In this document: positions 27,276-37,118 of the stretch, piece after piece
How the letters are laid out: every line of letters starts with the position of its first letter
Position numbering within the stretch: the stretch's first letter is position 1
Origin: Halogranum amylolyticum
GTDB lineage: Archaea; Halobacteriota; Halobacteria; Halobacteriales; Haloferacaceae
Length of the DNA: 64,000 bases
NCBI RefSeq assembly: GCF_900110465.1
Contig: NZ_FODV01000007.1
Location: 1-64,000, forward strand
Direction of reading: 5' to 3'
Notes under the pieces: model-generated
What the model was told of the DNA's origin: nothing
Database searches by the model: none
Seen by the model: the letters and a program-made list of their open reading frames with translations, nothing else
Translations under genes and position numbers: made by a program

Positions 27276-28064
27276 ATGAGCTCGCGCCACGAAGGACACG
27301 TCGCAATCGTCACCGGGTCGACGAAAGGTATCGGCGCTGGGATTGCAAAACGCCTCGGTCGCGAGGGCGCGACCGTCGTCGTTAACGGCCGATCAGCAGC
27401 TGACGGCGAGGAGATCGTCGAGTCGATTCGCTCGGAGGGCGGGGAGGCGACGTTCATCGAAGCAGACATGCGCGACCCTACCGCCATCGAGGCGCTCGTC
27501 GAGGAGACAGCCGACCGATTCGGTCGAATCGACGTGCTCGTGAACAACGCCGGCGTGCAGACAGAGACGACGGCGACCCAAGCAACGATGGACGACTGGG
27601 AGTTCGTCCTCGAGACGGACTTTCGTTCCTTCTGGCTGTGCGTCAAGCATGCAGTCGAATACATGTCCGAGGGAAGCGCCATCCTGAACATGTCCTCGAA
27701 CCACGCGTTCCTGACGATGCCCGGGTTGTTCCCGTACAATGCGGTGAAGGCGGGGATCAACGGAATGACGCGTGCACTCGCGCTCGAACTCGGTCCACTC
27801 GGTATTCGGGTGAACACCATCAACCCCGGGTGGGTCGAGGTCGAACGAACGCGAGAGGAACTGAGCGCTGACGACCGCGAGCACGTCGAATCGATGCATC
27901 CGCTCGGGCGTATCGGGACTCCTGATGATGTCGCAGCGGCCTCGGCGTTCCTGACGAGTGATGAGGCGTCGTTCATCACCGGAACGAGTCTCCTCGTCGA
28001 CGGCGGGCGGACTGCCGTCATGCAGGATCATACTTTCGTCGAGTACAAGAACAGTCTCGAGTAG
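27276..28064 (+). CDS. Short-chain dehydrogenase/reductase, possible aldose dehydrogenase
   Basis: A 262-residue classical SDR. The cofactor motif GSTKGIG is at 14-20, NNAG at 90-93, catalytic serine about 141, Y154 and K158 in YNAVK. The ending VDGGRT plus a short tail is usual. It starts one base after the GH5-like stop codon. Position beside galactonate dehydratase makes a galactose (or other aldose) dehydrogenase supplying the aldonate an attractive idea, but substrate cannot be read from the sequence. Confidence 0.87.
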   Translation: MSSRHEGHVAIVTGSTKGIGAGIAKRLGREGATVVVNGRSAADGEEIVESIRSEGGEATFIEADMRDPTAIEALVEETADRFGRIDVLVNNAGVQTETTATQATMDDWEFVLETDFRSFWLCVKHAVEYMSEGSAILNMSSNHAFLTMPGLFPYNAVKAGINGMTRALALELGPLGIRVNTINPGWVEVERTREELSADDREHVESMHPLGRIGTPDDVAAASAFLTSDEASFITGTSLLVDGGRTAVMQDHTFVEYKNSLE

Positions 28065-28091
28065 CTTCGGTGTCGACTAGGTCGCAGGAGG

Positions 28092-29048
28092 TTACCGTTC
28101 GATGCCTGCGTCACCGGTTTTCAGCACCAGATCCACTTCTTCTGGCGTCACGACGGCGAGGTCGCCAGCCATCGTTCGCTTGAGCGCGGCGGTCGCTGCG
28201 GCGTACGCGAGTGCCTCGGCGACACTGTCGCCAGCGACGTGTCGGGCGAGGTATGCTCCGACGAAGGCGTCCCCGGTTCCGATTGCGTCGACGGTCTCTG
28301 TCTCGAACGCTGGCTGCTCGTGGACCGTCCCTTCGTGAACCGCGAGCGCCCCCTCGTCGCCACGAGTGATGATGACCGTCTCGAAGTCGAAATCCCTCGC
28401 CAGTCCCGCTGCGAGTGCTTCGGCGTCTCCGGTGCGGTCGAGGACCGTCCGGACGTCTCGCTCGGCGGCGACGAGGATGTCGACGTCCGGAAACAGCGAC
28501 TCGTACATCGCACGCGCCTCCGCCAGAGTCCACAGTTTCGACCGATAGTTCAGATCGAACGCGGTGGTCGTTCCTGTCTCCCTCGCAGTGGCGAGGACAT
28601 AAGCCGTCGTCTCTGCGAGCGTCTCGGAGAGTGCCGGTGTGATGCCGCTCGTGTAGAAAACCGATGCGTCACGGACGGCGTCGAGGTCGAGGTCAGCCGG
28701 ACGAGCAGTGGTAATCGCCGCGTCCGCGCGGTCGTAGATAACTGTCGTTGGTCGTGGTGTCGCACCTTGCTCGATGTAGTACGCTCCCTGTCGCGCAGTC
28801 TCGTCCCAGCAGATCCGTGGATCGACACCGTGACGCTGGAGTTCGTTCGTAACACGGCGTCCGAGCGGGGAGTCTGGGAGCTTCGAGAGCCACGTCGTCG
28901 AGCTCCCAAGTCGGGACGCTGCGACGGCGACGTTACTCTCTGCACCCGCCGTCCGGAAGTCGAGTGAAGTGGCCGTCTCCAGCCGCTCTCCCGACGGTGG
29001 GCTCAAGCGAAGCATCGTCTCACCGAACGTGACGAGGTCGGGCGTCAT
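28092..29048 (-). CDS. kdgK: PfkB-family sugar kinase, probable 2-keto-3-deoxy-gluconate/galactonate kinase
   Basis: A 318-residue ribokinase-family protein opening [12 protein letters not shown] with [10 protein letters not shown] (34-43). The catalytic base is D260 in the anion-hole motif [10 protein letters not shown]. The pattern and length fit archaeal and bacterial KDG kinases. It overlaps the KDPG-type aldolase gene by four bases on the same strand, so the two act consecutively: phosphorylation of the keto-deoxy sugar acid made by galactonate dehydratase, then cleavage. The pair runs convergently with the dgoD operon. Confidence 0.88.
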   Translation of the reverse strand: MTPDLVTFGETMLRLSPPSGERLETATSLDFRTAGAESNVAVAASRLGSSTTWLSKLPDSPLGRRVTNELQRHGVDPRICWDETARQGAYYIEQGATPRPTTVIYDRADAAITTARPADLDLDAVRDASVFYTSGITPALSETLAETTAYVLATARETGTTTAFDLNYRSKLWTLAEARAMYESLFPDVDILVAAERDVRTVLDRTGDAEALAAGLARDFDFETVIITRGDEGALAVHEGTVHEQPAFETETVDAIGTGDAFVGAYLARHVAGDSVAEALAYAAATAALKRTMAGDLAVVTPEEVDLVLKTGDAGIER

Positions 29049-29686
29049 CGGTGTTCCTCGGCGAGCGCGGTGAACTGTGCTGCGGTCTCGGTCAGTGTCT
29101 GGTAGTCTCCGGCGTCGATCGCGTCAGTGTCGGCGAGTGCGCTTCCGACGCCAACGGCAACCGCCCCCGCCTCGAAGAATTCAGCGGCGTTGTCCAACGA
29201 CACGCCACCTGTCGGAACGAGCGGGACTTGTGGAAGCGGACCGTTGATCGCGCTCACCTGCCCGGGGCCAGTCGTCGATGCGGGGAACAGCTTGCAGAGA
29301 TCTGCGCCTACTTCCGTCGCGGTGAGTGCTTCTGTCGGCGTCATAACACCCGTCGCAATGGGTGTGCCGTACCGGTTACACGTCTCGATGACCTCGGTAT
29401 TGACCGTCGGCGTGACGACGAACTCCGCCCCGGCGAGTTGGACTGCACGCGCAGTTTCAGGGTCGAGAACGGTCCCTGCTCCGATAGCGATGTCGTCGCC
29501 ATGCTCCCGGGAGACCTGTCGAATCATGTCGACCGCGCCCGGCGTGTCGACCGTGATTTCGATGGCTTCGACGCCGCCGGCTGCAATGGCGTCGACGACA
29601 TCACCGACGGCCTCCACTGAAACACCGCGAAGGATTGCGATAACACCTGAATCTACGATCCGCTGACGGACGTCACTCTTACTCAT
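29045..29686 (-). CDS. KDPG/KDPGal aldolase (Eda family)
   Basis: A 213-residue class I aldolase. The Schiff-base lysine is K132 in LCKLFPAS, with E44 (IEITVDTP), R20 (ILRG) and the phosphate-binding VPTGGV near 157-162. It splits 2-keto-3-deoxy-6-phospho-gluconate or -galactonate to pyruvate and glyceraldehyde 3-phosphate. It is the first gene of a two-gene operon with the kinase, the stop of one overlapping the start of the other. Confidence 0.9.
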   Translation of the reverse strand: MSKSDVRQRIVDSGVIAILRGVSVEAVGDVVDAIAAGGVEAIEITVDTPGAVDMIRQVSREHGDDIAIGAGTVLDPETARAVQLAGAEFVVTPTVNTEVIETCNRYGTPIATGVMTPTEALTATEVGADLCKLFPASTTGPGQVSAINGPLPQVPLVPTGGVSLDNAAEFFEAGAVAVGVGSALADTDAIDAGDYQTLTETAAQFTALAEEHR

Positions 29687-29830
29687 GCGTCTACGTGTCT
29701 ACACCGAGTGGATGCACATAACTTCGGGTGATGCTGGCACCATTAGTCACCTCTGAACTACCGCGGAGAACCTGACGATGGGAACGCACACGTCAGTGGA
29801 CAGTGCTCGCGTACACACCAGTCCGTACAC

Positions 29831-29837
29831 TTATACT
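29831..29837 (+). promoter_or_regulatory. TATA-like element for the DUF4965-type gene
   Basis: TTATACT is centred about 25 bases before the ATG at 29859 and argues against a longer in-frame start at 29778. Confidence 0.55.
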
Positions 29838-29858
29838 GGTTCTCTCAGATACGAAAGT

Positions 29859-31865
29859 ATGAGTTCGCTCCGACCGCCAGCAGTGCCACTCGTCACACAC
29901 CACCCCTACTTCAGTGTCTGGTCTCCGACCACCCACCTAGCCGAGTCGACACCGATACACTGGACTGAATCGGAGCATGGCCTCACTGGGTTTGCAGTCA
30001 TCGATGGCGAATCCTATCGATTCGCGGGCGAGCATGGTGATGTTCCGGCGATGGAACAGACGAATCTGATCGTGCACCCGACCACGACCGGCTACACCTT
30101 CCGGGCAGCTGGTATCGAACTCGAGGTCGAGTTCACCTCTCCACTCTTGCTCGACGACTTCGACCTCCTTTCGCGGCCGACCACCTACGTTACCTTCCGT
30201 ACACGGGCAGTCGACGGCGAGGATCACGATATCTCGATCTACTTCGACGTGACTGCGGAGTGGTGTGTGGATACGCCGGAGCAGTCGACTGAGCCGGACC
30301 GCGTCTCTGTTCAGGGCTATGGCCAGGCACTCCGGGTCGGGACGGAGACTCAGGATATCCTCGGTCACAGCGGTGACGACGTCCGCATCGATTGGGGGTA
30401 CCTGTATCTCCTCGCACCGACTAGCGTGCCAACGGAGCGTGTTATCGCGGGAGCAGCCGTCCGCGACGAATTCGTTGCGACGGCTCAGCTCCCGCAGTTG
30501 GATGCTGAGGCGGCGTCGGCCGACGCGGACGACGACCTGTCCGTGTTAGCCTGCGCATTCGAGATGGATGTCGATGGTGAGTCCGAACAAGAGACGTTCC
30601 TCACGGTGGCCTACGACGAACGGAAAGCGATCGAGTATTTCGGCGAGCACCTCGAACCCTACTGGCGACGTGATGGGACGACACCCGAAGAAATGCTCGC
30701 GACAGCGGTCGAAGCGTATTCGGCAGTTCGCGCGCGCTGTACAGCGTTCGACGAAGAATTACGACAACGGAGCCTCGAGGCGGGCGGCGAGTCGTACGCA
30801 GACATCACCTCGCTCGCGTACCGGCAGGCAATCGCCTCCCATACGCTCGTCGAGTACGAGGGACGGCCGTTGTTCTTCTCGAAGGAGTGTTTCAGCAACG
30901 GCTGTATCGCGACGGTCGACGTGACCTATCCCTCGATTCCACTCTTCTTGTTGTACGCCCCCGAACTCGTCAAAGGGATGCTCCGGCCGATCTTCCGCTA
31001 CGCTCGGACCGCCGACTGGCCGTACGAGTTTGCCCCGCACGACGTTGGAACGTATCCGAAGGCGAACGGGCAAACGTACCGCACAGTCGATGGTGAACTG
31101 GTCCTCGAGAACCAGATGCCGATCGAAGAGTGTGGGAATATGCTCATCGCGACTGCCGCAGTCTGTCTCCGCGATGGCGAGTCGGCGTTCGCAGACGACC
31201 ACTGGAAGTTGCTGACCCAATGGGCTGAGTACCTCCTCAAAAACGGCTACGACCCGGGTGAGCAACTCTGTACCGACGACTTCGCTGGCCATCTCGCTCA
31301 CAACGTGAATCTCTCCTTGAAAACGATTTTTGGGATTGCGAGTTACGGACTGCTGTGTGGGCTTCGAAGAGAGACCGACCGCCGGGAAGAATACGTGGAG
31401 ATTGCACGCGAGATGGCCGAGGAGTGGACACGAGATGCGGACGATGGCGAGCACTTCAGATTGGCGTTCGACAAACCAGGGACGTGGAGTCTCAAATACA
31501 ACCTTGTGTGGGATCACTTGTTCGACTTGGATCTGTTCGACGACACTGTTGCAGAGACAGAAGTTGAAAAGTATCTTGAGGAACAGAACCGGTACGGAAC
31601 TCCGCTGGACTGCCGAGCGTCGTACACGAAAGCCGATTGGGTACTCTGGGCAGCAACGCTCGCGGAGGATGACTCGGACTTCGAGCAGTTAGTCGACTCG
31701 CTGTGGCGATTCTTGGATGAAACGCCTCATCGGGTCCCTCTCGCCGACTGGTACGACACGAAGACTGCCGAACGGACCAGATTCCAGCATCGGTCTGTGG
31801 TTGGTGGGTTGTTCATGAGACTGTTGGATCAAGATCCACCGTTCGTCACGAGAGACGCGAACTAA
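29859..31865 (+). CDS. Glutaminase-A-like DUF5127/DUF4965/DUF1793 protein
   Basis: A 668-residue protein opening RPPAVPLVTHHPYFSVWSPT, the hallmark start of the DUF5127/DUF4965/DUF1793 group. The conserved segment YEFAPHDVGTYPKANGQ (about 390-406) and MPIEECGNMLI (about 420-430) mark the alpha-barrel half. The group is called glutaminase A-like after fungal proteins, but many members sit in polysaccharide-utilisation loci and a glycosidase activity is plausible. No signal peptide is visible here, unlike most relatives. It has its own promoter and a clear terminator-like hairpin after it. Confidence 0.82.
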   Translation: MSSLRPPAVPLVTHHPYFSVWSPTTHLAESTPIHWTESEHGLTGFAVIDGESYRFAGEHGDVPAMEQTNLIVHPTTTGYTFRAAGIELEVEFTSPLLLDDFDLLSRPTTYVTFRTRAVDGEDHDISIYFDVTAEWCVDTPEQSTEPDRVSVQGYGQALRVGTETQDILGHSGDDVRIDWGYLYLLAPTSVPTERVIAGAAVRDEFVATAQLPQLDAEAASADADDDLSVLACAFEMDVDGESEQETFLTVAYDERKAIEYFGEHLEPYWRRDGTTPEEMLATAVEAYSAVRARCTAFDEELRQRSLEAGGESYADITSLAYRQAIASHTLVEYEGRPLFFSKECFSNGCIATVDVTYPSIPLFLLYAPELVKGMLRPIFRYARTADWPYEFAPHDVGTYPKANGQTYRTVDGELVLENQMPIEECGNMLIATAAVCLRDGESAFADDHWKLLTQWAEYLLKNGYDPGEQLCTDDFAGHLAHNVNLSLKTIFGIASYGLLCGLRRETDRREEYVEIAREMAEEWTRDADDGEHFRLAFDKPGTWSLKYNLVWDHLFDLDLFDDTVAETEVEKYLEEQNRYGTPLDCRASYTKADWVLWAATLAEDDSDFEQLVDSLWRFLDETPHRVPLADWYDTKTAERTRFQHRSVVGGLFMRLLDQDPPFVTRDAN

Positions 31866-31907
31866 CCGAACGTAGTGTTCGACACCTGCCGAGTGAGCTG
31901 AGACAGG

Positions 31908-31938
31908 AGAGAAAAGGTAGTTCAGCGTACTTTTCTCT
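31908..31938 (+). terminator. Hairpin with T-run after the DUF4965-type gene
   Basis: AGAGAAAAG (31908-31916) and CTTTTCTCT (31930-31938) form a perfect 9-base stem around a 13-base loop, with the T-run in the descending arm, 43 bases after the stop codon. It closes the catabolic transcript. Confidence 0.5.
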
Positions 31939-31970
31939 ATGAATTGATCGGCGAAACGTATCGGTGGTGA

Positions 31971-32213
31971 TCAGAAGTAATTATACATCTGTTGCCGGGT
32001 GGTGGGCAAGAAACTGCGTCGAATGGTCTTTATGGAACCCTTGGGCATCTGAGGTGAAAGACAGCTAGATATTCTACCAATACTTTTGGTGAGAACTGCT
32101 TCGTTACCCCTCTGAGCTGGTGTTCGTCTATCGAGCGCTTGGTGTCGTCGTCGAAAGCGCCAATGAACGACTGTCGTAAAATGATGGTGTACGCCTAGAC
32201 GATTGAAATCCAC
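31971..32213 (-). pseudogene. Possible C-terminal relic of a transposase
   Basis: On the minus strand the frame contains RRRHQALDRRTPAQ, like the HQALxxRTPAE ending of many DDE transposases. It is short, lies just downstream of the transposase-like relic at 32338-32691 on the same strand, and is otherwise unrecognisable. I treat it as decayed insertion-sequence DNA. Confidence 0.35.
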
Positions 32214-32337
32214 AACGTCGTCCTTCCGTGACTGCTCGTCGCAAGAGACTTCAGTCGGGTTGTCATTGAATATCAGTTCAGAATTTCAAATACATCTGTT
32301 TTCAGATCGAGGGAAGACACGCGATTACGGCTGAAGT

Positions 32338-32691
32338 TCACGAGCCCACAGCGGCTCGCGCGTTGTATTCAGCACAACCACCGAAGCCGATCAGAGAGAT
32401 GCGAGGAGAAAACTCCTCCCCTGAGGGGTGGAAGGAATCCGATACTTGCCACCACCACTGCGCTTGAACAGCGGGGAGGAAACACCCCCGACGCTCGGCA
32501 TCGGCAGCGGCACACAGCCAAGAACTGATCCGAATCGCGGTCTCGTCAAGCGCAGCGTGATTCGGACTTCGACCGTCGGTTGGCTGTAGATCAGCCTTCT
32601 GGACCCGCTCGTGAACGGATTTTCGCGAACGTTCGACACCCAACTCTGCGAGCAACGAGACGGTGTTCGACAGTCCTTCGTCGTTAATCAA
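32338..32691 (-). pseudogene. Truncated IS6-like transposase relic
   Basis: The minus-strand frame reads LSNTVSLLAELGVERSRKS, HERVQKADLQPTDGRSPNH and ALDETAIRI, the N-terminal third of haloarchaeal IS6-family transposases with the first catalytic Asp (ALDET). After SWLCAAADAE similarity breaks off, and the rest (from about 32460 leftwards) looks like different, terminal IS DNA with an inverted GAGGAGAAAACTCCTC stretch at 32402-32417. The first ATG is not that of an intact gene. A nested or sequential insertion is likely. Confidence 0.65.
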
Positions 32692-32717
32692 ACACCGTCG
32701 TTCGGTTCGAGCCGGGA

Positions 32718-32725
32718 TTTATTAT
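32718..32725 (+). promoter_or_regulatory. TATA-like element for the dehydratase at 32748
   Basis: TTTATTAT is centred about 27 bases before the ATG at 32748. It lies outside the transposase relic, so this gene keeps its own promoter. Confidence 0.6.
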
Positions 32726-32747
32726 CCTCCACCGTATCGGCTGAACT

Positions 32748-33923
32748 ATGCCACCAACGATCACGCGGATCGAGAGCACCGAGTTCCGGTACCCCCTCGA
32801 GGACGTTGGCACCGACGGAAACGGGTTCAATCTCGCTTACGAACCAGGGACGACAACGGAACGAAAGCTGTTCGCGCTGGAGATACACACGGACGAGGGT
32901 ATCACCGGCGAGTACGTCGGCGGGAATTCACCGGGGGCAGCTCAGATACACACGTTCGCGGACTATCTCGTCGGGAAGAACCCGCTCGAACGCGAGCGGC
33001 ACTGGAGCGAGGTAAAACGGGCGCTCCGAAAGTACGACCGGATGGGAATCGGACCCATCGACATCGCTCTCTGGGACCTCGCTGGAAAGTACTACGACGC
33101 ACCTGTTCACGAACTCCTCGGAACTTACCGCACCCGTCTCCCGACGTACGCCTCAACGTACCACGCGGACGACAACGGTGGGTTGGACTCCCCGGAAGCG
33201 TACGCCGATTTCGCCGAAGAGTGTCTCGAGGCGGGGTATCCCGGATTCAAGATCCACGGCTGGGGCGGAAGCGACGAGGCCCGTGACGTCCAACGTGAGG
33301 TGGAAACGGTACGGACGGTTGGGAAACGGGTCGGTGACAAGATGGACTTGATGGTGGATCCCGCCTGTGAACTCGAGACGTTCGCGGACGCGTTGAAGGT
33401 CGGTCGCGCCTGCGACGAGTACGACTACCTCTGGTACGAGGACCCGTACCGGGACGGCGGAATCTCCCAGCACGCACACAAAAAACTCCGCGAGCAGATA
33501 GATACCCCCATCCTCCAGACCGAACACGTTCGCGGTCTCGAGCCACACACGGACTTCATAGCAAACGGCGCTACGGACTTCGTCCGTGCGGATCCGGAGT
33601 ACGACGCGGGCATTACTGGCGCGATGAAGATCGCGCGCGTTGCGGAAGGGTTCGGCCTCGACGTAGAGTTCCACGCGCCAGGCCCGGCCCAGCGCCACTG
33701 TATCGCTGCCTGCCGAAATGCGAACTATTACGAGCTAGCTCTCGTCCACCCCGAGTGCCAGAACACCCAACCCCCCGTCTACAAGGGTGGATACTCGGAC
33801 ATGTTCGACACGATCGACGAGAACGGAACGGTAAGCGTCCCCGACGGCCCCGGACTCGGAGTGGAGTACGACTGGGATTACATCGAAGCGAACAGCACCG
33901 GAAGCGTCCACGTGTACGAGTAA
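32748..33923 (+). CDS. Enolase-superfamily acid-sugar dehydratase/racemase (fourth copy)
   Basis: A 391-residue mandelate-racemase-like protein. The second-strand motif is K168-I-H170 (FKIHGWG) in place of KxK; ligands are D204 (LMVDPAC), E231 (WYEDPY) and E259 (LQTEHVR), with D282 (ADPEYDAG) and H309 (EFHAPGP) as a probable dyad. Family members act on aldonates or aldarates. It is separated from the main island by IS relics and has its own promoter. Substrate is unknown; the KxH variation sets it apart from the copies at 3100 and 9857. Confidence 0.85.
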   Translation: MPPTITRIESTEFRYPLEDVGTDGNGFNLAYEPGTTTERKLFALEIHTDEGITGEYVGGNSPGAAQIHTFADYLVGKNPLERERHWSEVKRALRKYDRMGIGPIDIALWDLAGKYYDAPVHELLGTYRTRLPTYASTYHADDNGGLDSPEAYADFAEECLEAGYPGFKIHGWGGSDEARDVQREVETVRTVGKRVGDKMDLMVDPACELETFADALKVGRACDEYDYLWYEDPYRDGGISQHAHKKLREQIDTPILQTEHVRGLEPHTDFIANGATDFVRADPEYDAGITGAMKIARVAEGFGLDVEFHAPGPAQRHCIAACRNANYYELALVHPECQNTQPPVYKGGYSDMFDTIDENGTVSVPDGPGLGVEYDWDYIEANSTGSVHVYE

Positions 33924-34153
33924 CGTTTCGGCACAGCCCCCGAAACCCGCCACTCTGCTGTCGAAACGTGGTCGCCGAACAGAGGCAAACGTTACGTCCT
34001 CGTCGGTGTCCGGAACCGGACCGAGTCGGAGCGGTAGTAGGACCGAACGGGTCGGCGCTGTGGGTCTCGGTCGTCCGTCGAGCAGGATACGGCGGGTGTC
34101 GAAGGACGGTGTTCGAACCCTCCTCCACGCGTTCTGAGACGTCGAGTAACGCT

Positions 34154-35557
34154 CTATCGGGCGGCTTTGACCAGTGCTTCTAGGTCGAGGTGGCCGGCGC
34201 CGTGGTAGCTCTCCCCCCCTGCAGGCATGCTGGCGGTGTCTTGGATGAGCTTCTCCACCTCCTCGACGGAGGCGTCGGGACGGAGCGAACGGACCAGTGC
34301 CACGGCACCCGAGACCTGTGGCGCGGCCATCGAGGTGCCGGCCTTCCACCCGTAACCGCCCTGAACGGTCGAGTAGACGAGATCGTTCGCGGCTCCCTCG
34401 ATACCGCTATCCAGCGCCTCCAAGTCCGCGTTCCCGCCGGCAGCACTGATATCCACCGGACTCCCGTAGTTCGTGTAGAACGCGGGCTGGGTCGTCGGCT
34501 CCTCCAGTCGGTTGCCTGTGAGCCACTTAGCCTCGTTGTCGCTGTGTTTGCCGCCCCAGCCGTAGCCGATCGGACCCGTCGCGCTCACGCCGAAGACCCC
34601 CTCGGCTTCCGTCGGAAGGCTCAGGGTACTTCTTGGAGTCATGTCGAGCCCGTCGTTCCCGGCGGAGTTGACGATGACCGTTCCCTTCGACCGGACGTAC
34701 TCCGCGACCTGCTCGGCGATGCGGAGTTCCTGCAGGAGTTCCGGATACTCGTCGGGATAGACGTACGGCGCGGGGAAGCCGACGCTGTAGTTGATCGCAT
34801 CACAACCGGCCTCGGCGGCCTTCACCCAGCCGGCGTAACCGTCGCCCTGTTTGCCCTCGACGCCGGAGAACATCCGATAAGAGACGAGCTCCGTCTCAGG
34901 TGCGGTCCCGAGGACGCCGCCCGCGGGACCGTCGTTGCTGTTCGTCGCCGCGATGATACCAGCGACGTGAGTACCGTGGTTCCCGGCGCCGTTGGGCCGC
35001 CAGTCGTAGTCATCCTCGGAGACGTTCTCGGAGAGGTCGTCGTTGACGACGCCCGCGAGGTCGGGATGGCTGTCGTCGACGCCGCTGTCGACGACGGCGA
35101 CGCGGGTCCCTTCACCGGTCGCAATGTCGTGGATCGACTTGCCGCCGCCGGGCTTGTCGGTGAGCTCGTTGGCGAGGTCCTGTTCGCGCTTATCCCACTG
35201 ATACTCGGAGTTCGTCGCGGGTCCGTCGTGGTTGTGGCCCTCCCCCTCCCCGGTAGTACTGGGTCCGTCGTGAGACCTGACGGCACCAGTCCCGTCCGCG
35301 CTCAGGTCGATCGTGAGGTCGCTGACCGTCGTCCCGTCTACGCGGTCTTGGTCACCGCGGGCGACCAACACGTCCGCCTGCGAGAGGTCGTGGACGATCT
35401 CGACGTCGTCCGGTATCTCCGAACGGTCAACGTCCCGGAGGTTGATGAAGAACCGCGAATCGGAGTTCTGTGCCGTCACCTGACCAGCTCCGAGAGTCGC
35501 CGCACTGACTGTCGCCCCTGTGAGCTGGAGGAATCTCCGTCGATTGTAATCCGACAT
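34154..35557 (-). CDS. Tat-exported subtilase (S8 serine protease)
   Basis: A 467-residue halolysin-like protease. The N-terminus MSDYNRRRFLQLTGATVSAA is a twin-arginine signal ending near the AQ at 29-30. A propeptide-like region follows (about 33-95), then a His/Gly-rich spacer. The catalytic triad is D157 (AVVDSGVD), H197 (GNHGTHVAG) and S409 (AGTSMAAP), with oxyanion N301 (SAGNDG). The start is fixed by the signal peptide and by a TATA-like element 28 bases upstream; a longer frame to 35776 is not supported. It acts outside the cell. Confidence 0.92.
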   Translation of the reverse strand: MSDYNRRRFLQLTGATVSAATLGAGQVTAQNSDSRFFINLRDVDRSEIPDDVEIVHDLSQADVLVARGDQDRVDGTTVSDLTIDLSADGTGAVRSHDGPSTTGEGEGHNHDGPATNSEYQWDKREQDLANELTDKPGGGKSIHDIATGEGTRVAVVDSGVDDSHPDLAGVVNDDLSENVSEDDYDWRPNGAGNHGTHVAGIIAATNSNDGPAGGVLGTAPETELVSYRMFSGVEGKQGDGYAGWVKAAEAGCDAINYSVGFPAPYVYPDEYPELLQELRIAEQVAEYVRSKGTVIVNSAGNDGLDMTPRSTLSLPTEAEGVFGVSATGPIGYGWGGKHSDNEAKWLTGNRLEEPTTQPAFYTNYGSPVDISAAGGNADLEALDSGIEGAANDLVYSTVQGGYGWKAGTSMAAPQVSGAVALVRSLRPDASVEEVEKLIQDTASMPAGGESYHGAGHLDLEALVKAAR

Positions 35558-35581
35558 TACAGTTGGACTGAGTGATGAGCA

Positions 35582-35590
35582 CGTATAACA
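35582..35590 (-). promoter_or_regulatory. TATA-like element for the subtilase
   Basis: On the minus strand TGTTATACG is centred about 28 bases before the ATG at 35557. Confidence 0.5.
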
Positions 35591-37118
35591 TTTGTCCGTC
35601 CAATAGATGATTGAGCGAGAGATCGAACTAACTGAATCTGACGACAGGGTGTGACGAAGCACTCGGAGGTCCGTGAGATCGATCGCTCTCCGGTGTATGG
35701 CGTCTCCGGGGGTTCGCCATCGAGAGCGCGTGACGCCACCGCAGACCGGCGAAAGGGTTCGAGACCAGAGCGACATAGGTCGGGTTCTGGTCGGTATCGT
35801 TCTGCGTTCCGACCACTCCGCAGGCCCGTGCTACCCGTCACGAGTGACCTAACATCTCACACGTAAGGTTGTTCATTACAGTATTATGCGCGTAACGAAT
35901 GCTGCGTCGTCGCGGGTGGCAGTCAGTCGTGGTCGTACCTCGCAGTCTAACTCGGCTATAAGGAATCTCGAGGGCTCGTCGTTCGAGTGACTCTGTGTGG
36001 ACGTACCGAGAGACACGACCGCCAACGAGCGGTATCTCTACGGACCAGTTCGGGACCGGACTGCAGTCTGTCGACTGCGAGTGGACGGCCGGGTCGGGGG
36101 TGGGTTGCCAGTCGATCGCCCGCGGCGACTGCTGGTTCTCGTCCGTCACTATCGTTTTCTCCGACCACGTCGGACGCCCAGTGGAGGAGCGTCGGTCCAG
36201 CGAGATACCCCGATCATACTATTCACACATAATACTAATCAAAATGTAATATATGGGTAAGTGAACCGTCTCCGGCTCCGACTCCGGAGCCGACTCTGAG
36301 CGAGGAGTCAAGTCGAGACCAGGACCGCAACGGCGGCTGCGACGCCGAGTAGAGCCACGGCCTGTACGAGCCCCCTTCCGAATCGAGGGACTCGTAGTCG
36401 AGATCCTGACGAGCGTCGATGGATCTCCAGTCGAGACACGTACCCGGCCAGCGACCGCAGACGGGCTCTTCGTCGACGCCGGCAGACGACTGGGTCAGGC
36501 TACGCTCTGGGCGGAGATATGTCCGCAGCTCGGCGAGGCTCGTCTCTCGGTGATGAGTCCGCCGACTTCTCGATCAGTTTCGACGGGGGGACCGCCGACT
36601 CCGTCGGCAGTCACCGATGTCTTCGTCGTCGCGCGACGGTGTAGGCAGTATCGACTGTCTGTAACCCAAACTGGCCCGCACGTAATCGACACTACTCGGG
36701 GGTGGTGTCCCGTGACATCGGACTCGCTCTCTCACTTCGACTTTGGTTCCGTGTGTAGCCCACAGCTCGAAACGCCCGAGCTATCCAGTTCGACGATCTG
36801 GCTTCGTCGCTCTATACATAATTTATTTGTTATAACGCGCATATTATAATTATTCTGATATACTTCGACCACTTTGTCTCCCGTCCACGGCACGCCTTTT
36901 CGATCGGCCCCGTCAGCCCGACCGACTGGCACCCCGAATTCGATACGGCCGCCGGAGCGTGCTGCGGAGTCCGTCCGGTTGCTCGCGAATGTTCGTTGGC
37001 CGCACGCAGGCGAGACACGCAGTCTCTGGGTGACCGACTGCTTAGTCCGTACACTCTGCTACCGGTACTGTCAGCGACGGTTTACGCTGAACGGAACGCA
37101 ACGTCACCACGACCCCTC
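35591..37118. other. Long non-coding stretch with AT-rich segments and one hairpin
   Basis: About 1.5 kb without a convincing gene. AT-rich segments occur around 36220-36260 and 36815-36862, unusual for this GC-rich sequence. A perfect 8-base stem (CGGCTCCG, 36273-36280; CGGAGCCG, 36285-36292) with a 4-base loop follows a TATATG stretch. Short frames on both strands lack haloarchaeal composition. Confidence 0.5.

Noticed and set aside
26060..28021. 653-codon minus-strand frame
   Set aside because: It covers the complements of the GH5-like and SDR genes, both with intact catalytic motifs, and is serine/arginine-rich nonsense.
34190..35575. 461-codon plus-strand frame opposite the subtilase
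   Set aside because: The subtilase on the minus strand has a Tat signal and complete triad; the plus frame is valine/arginine-rich antisense.
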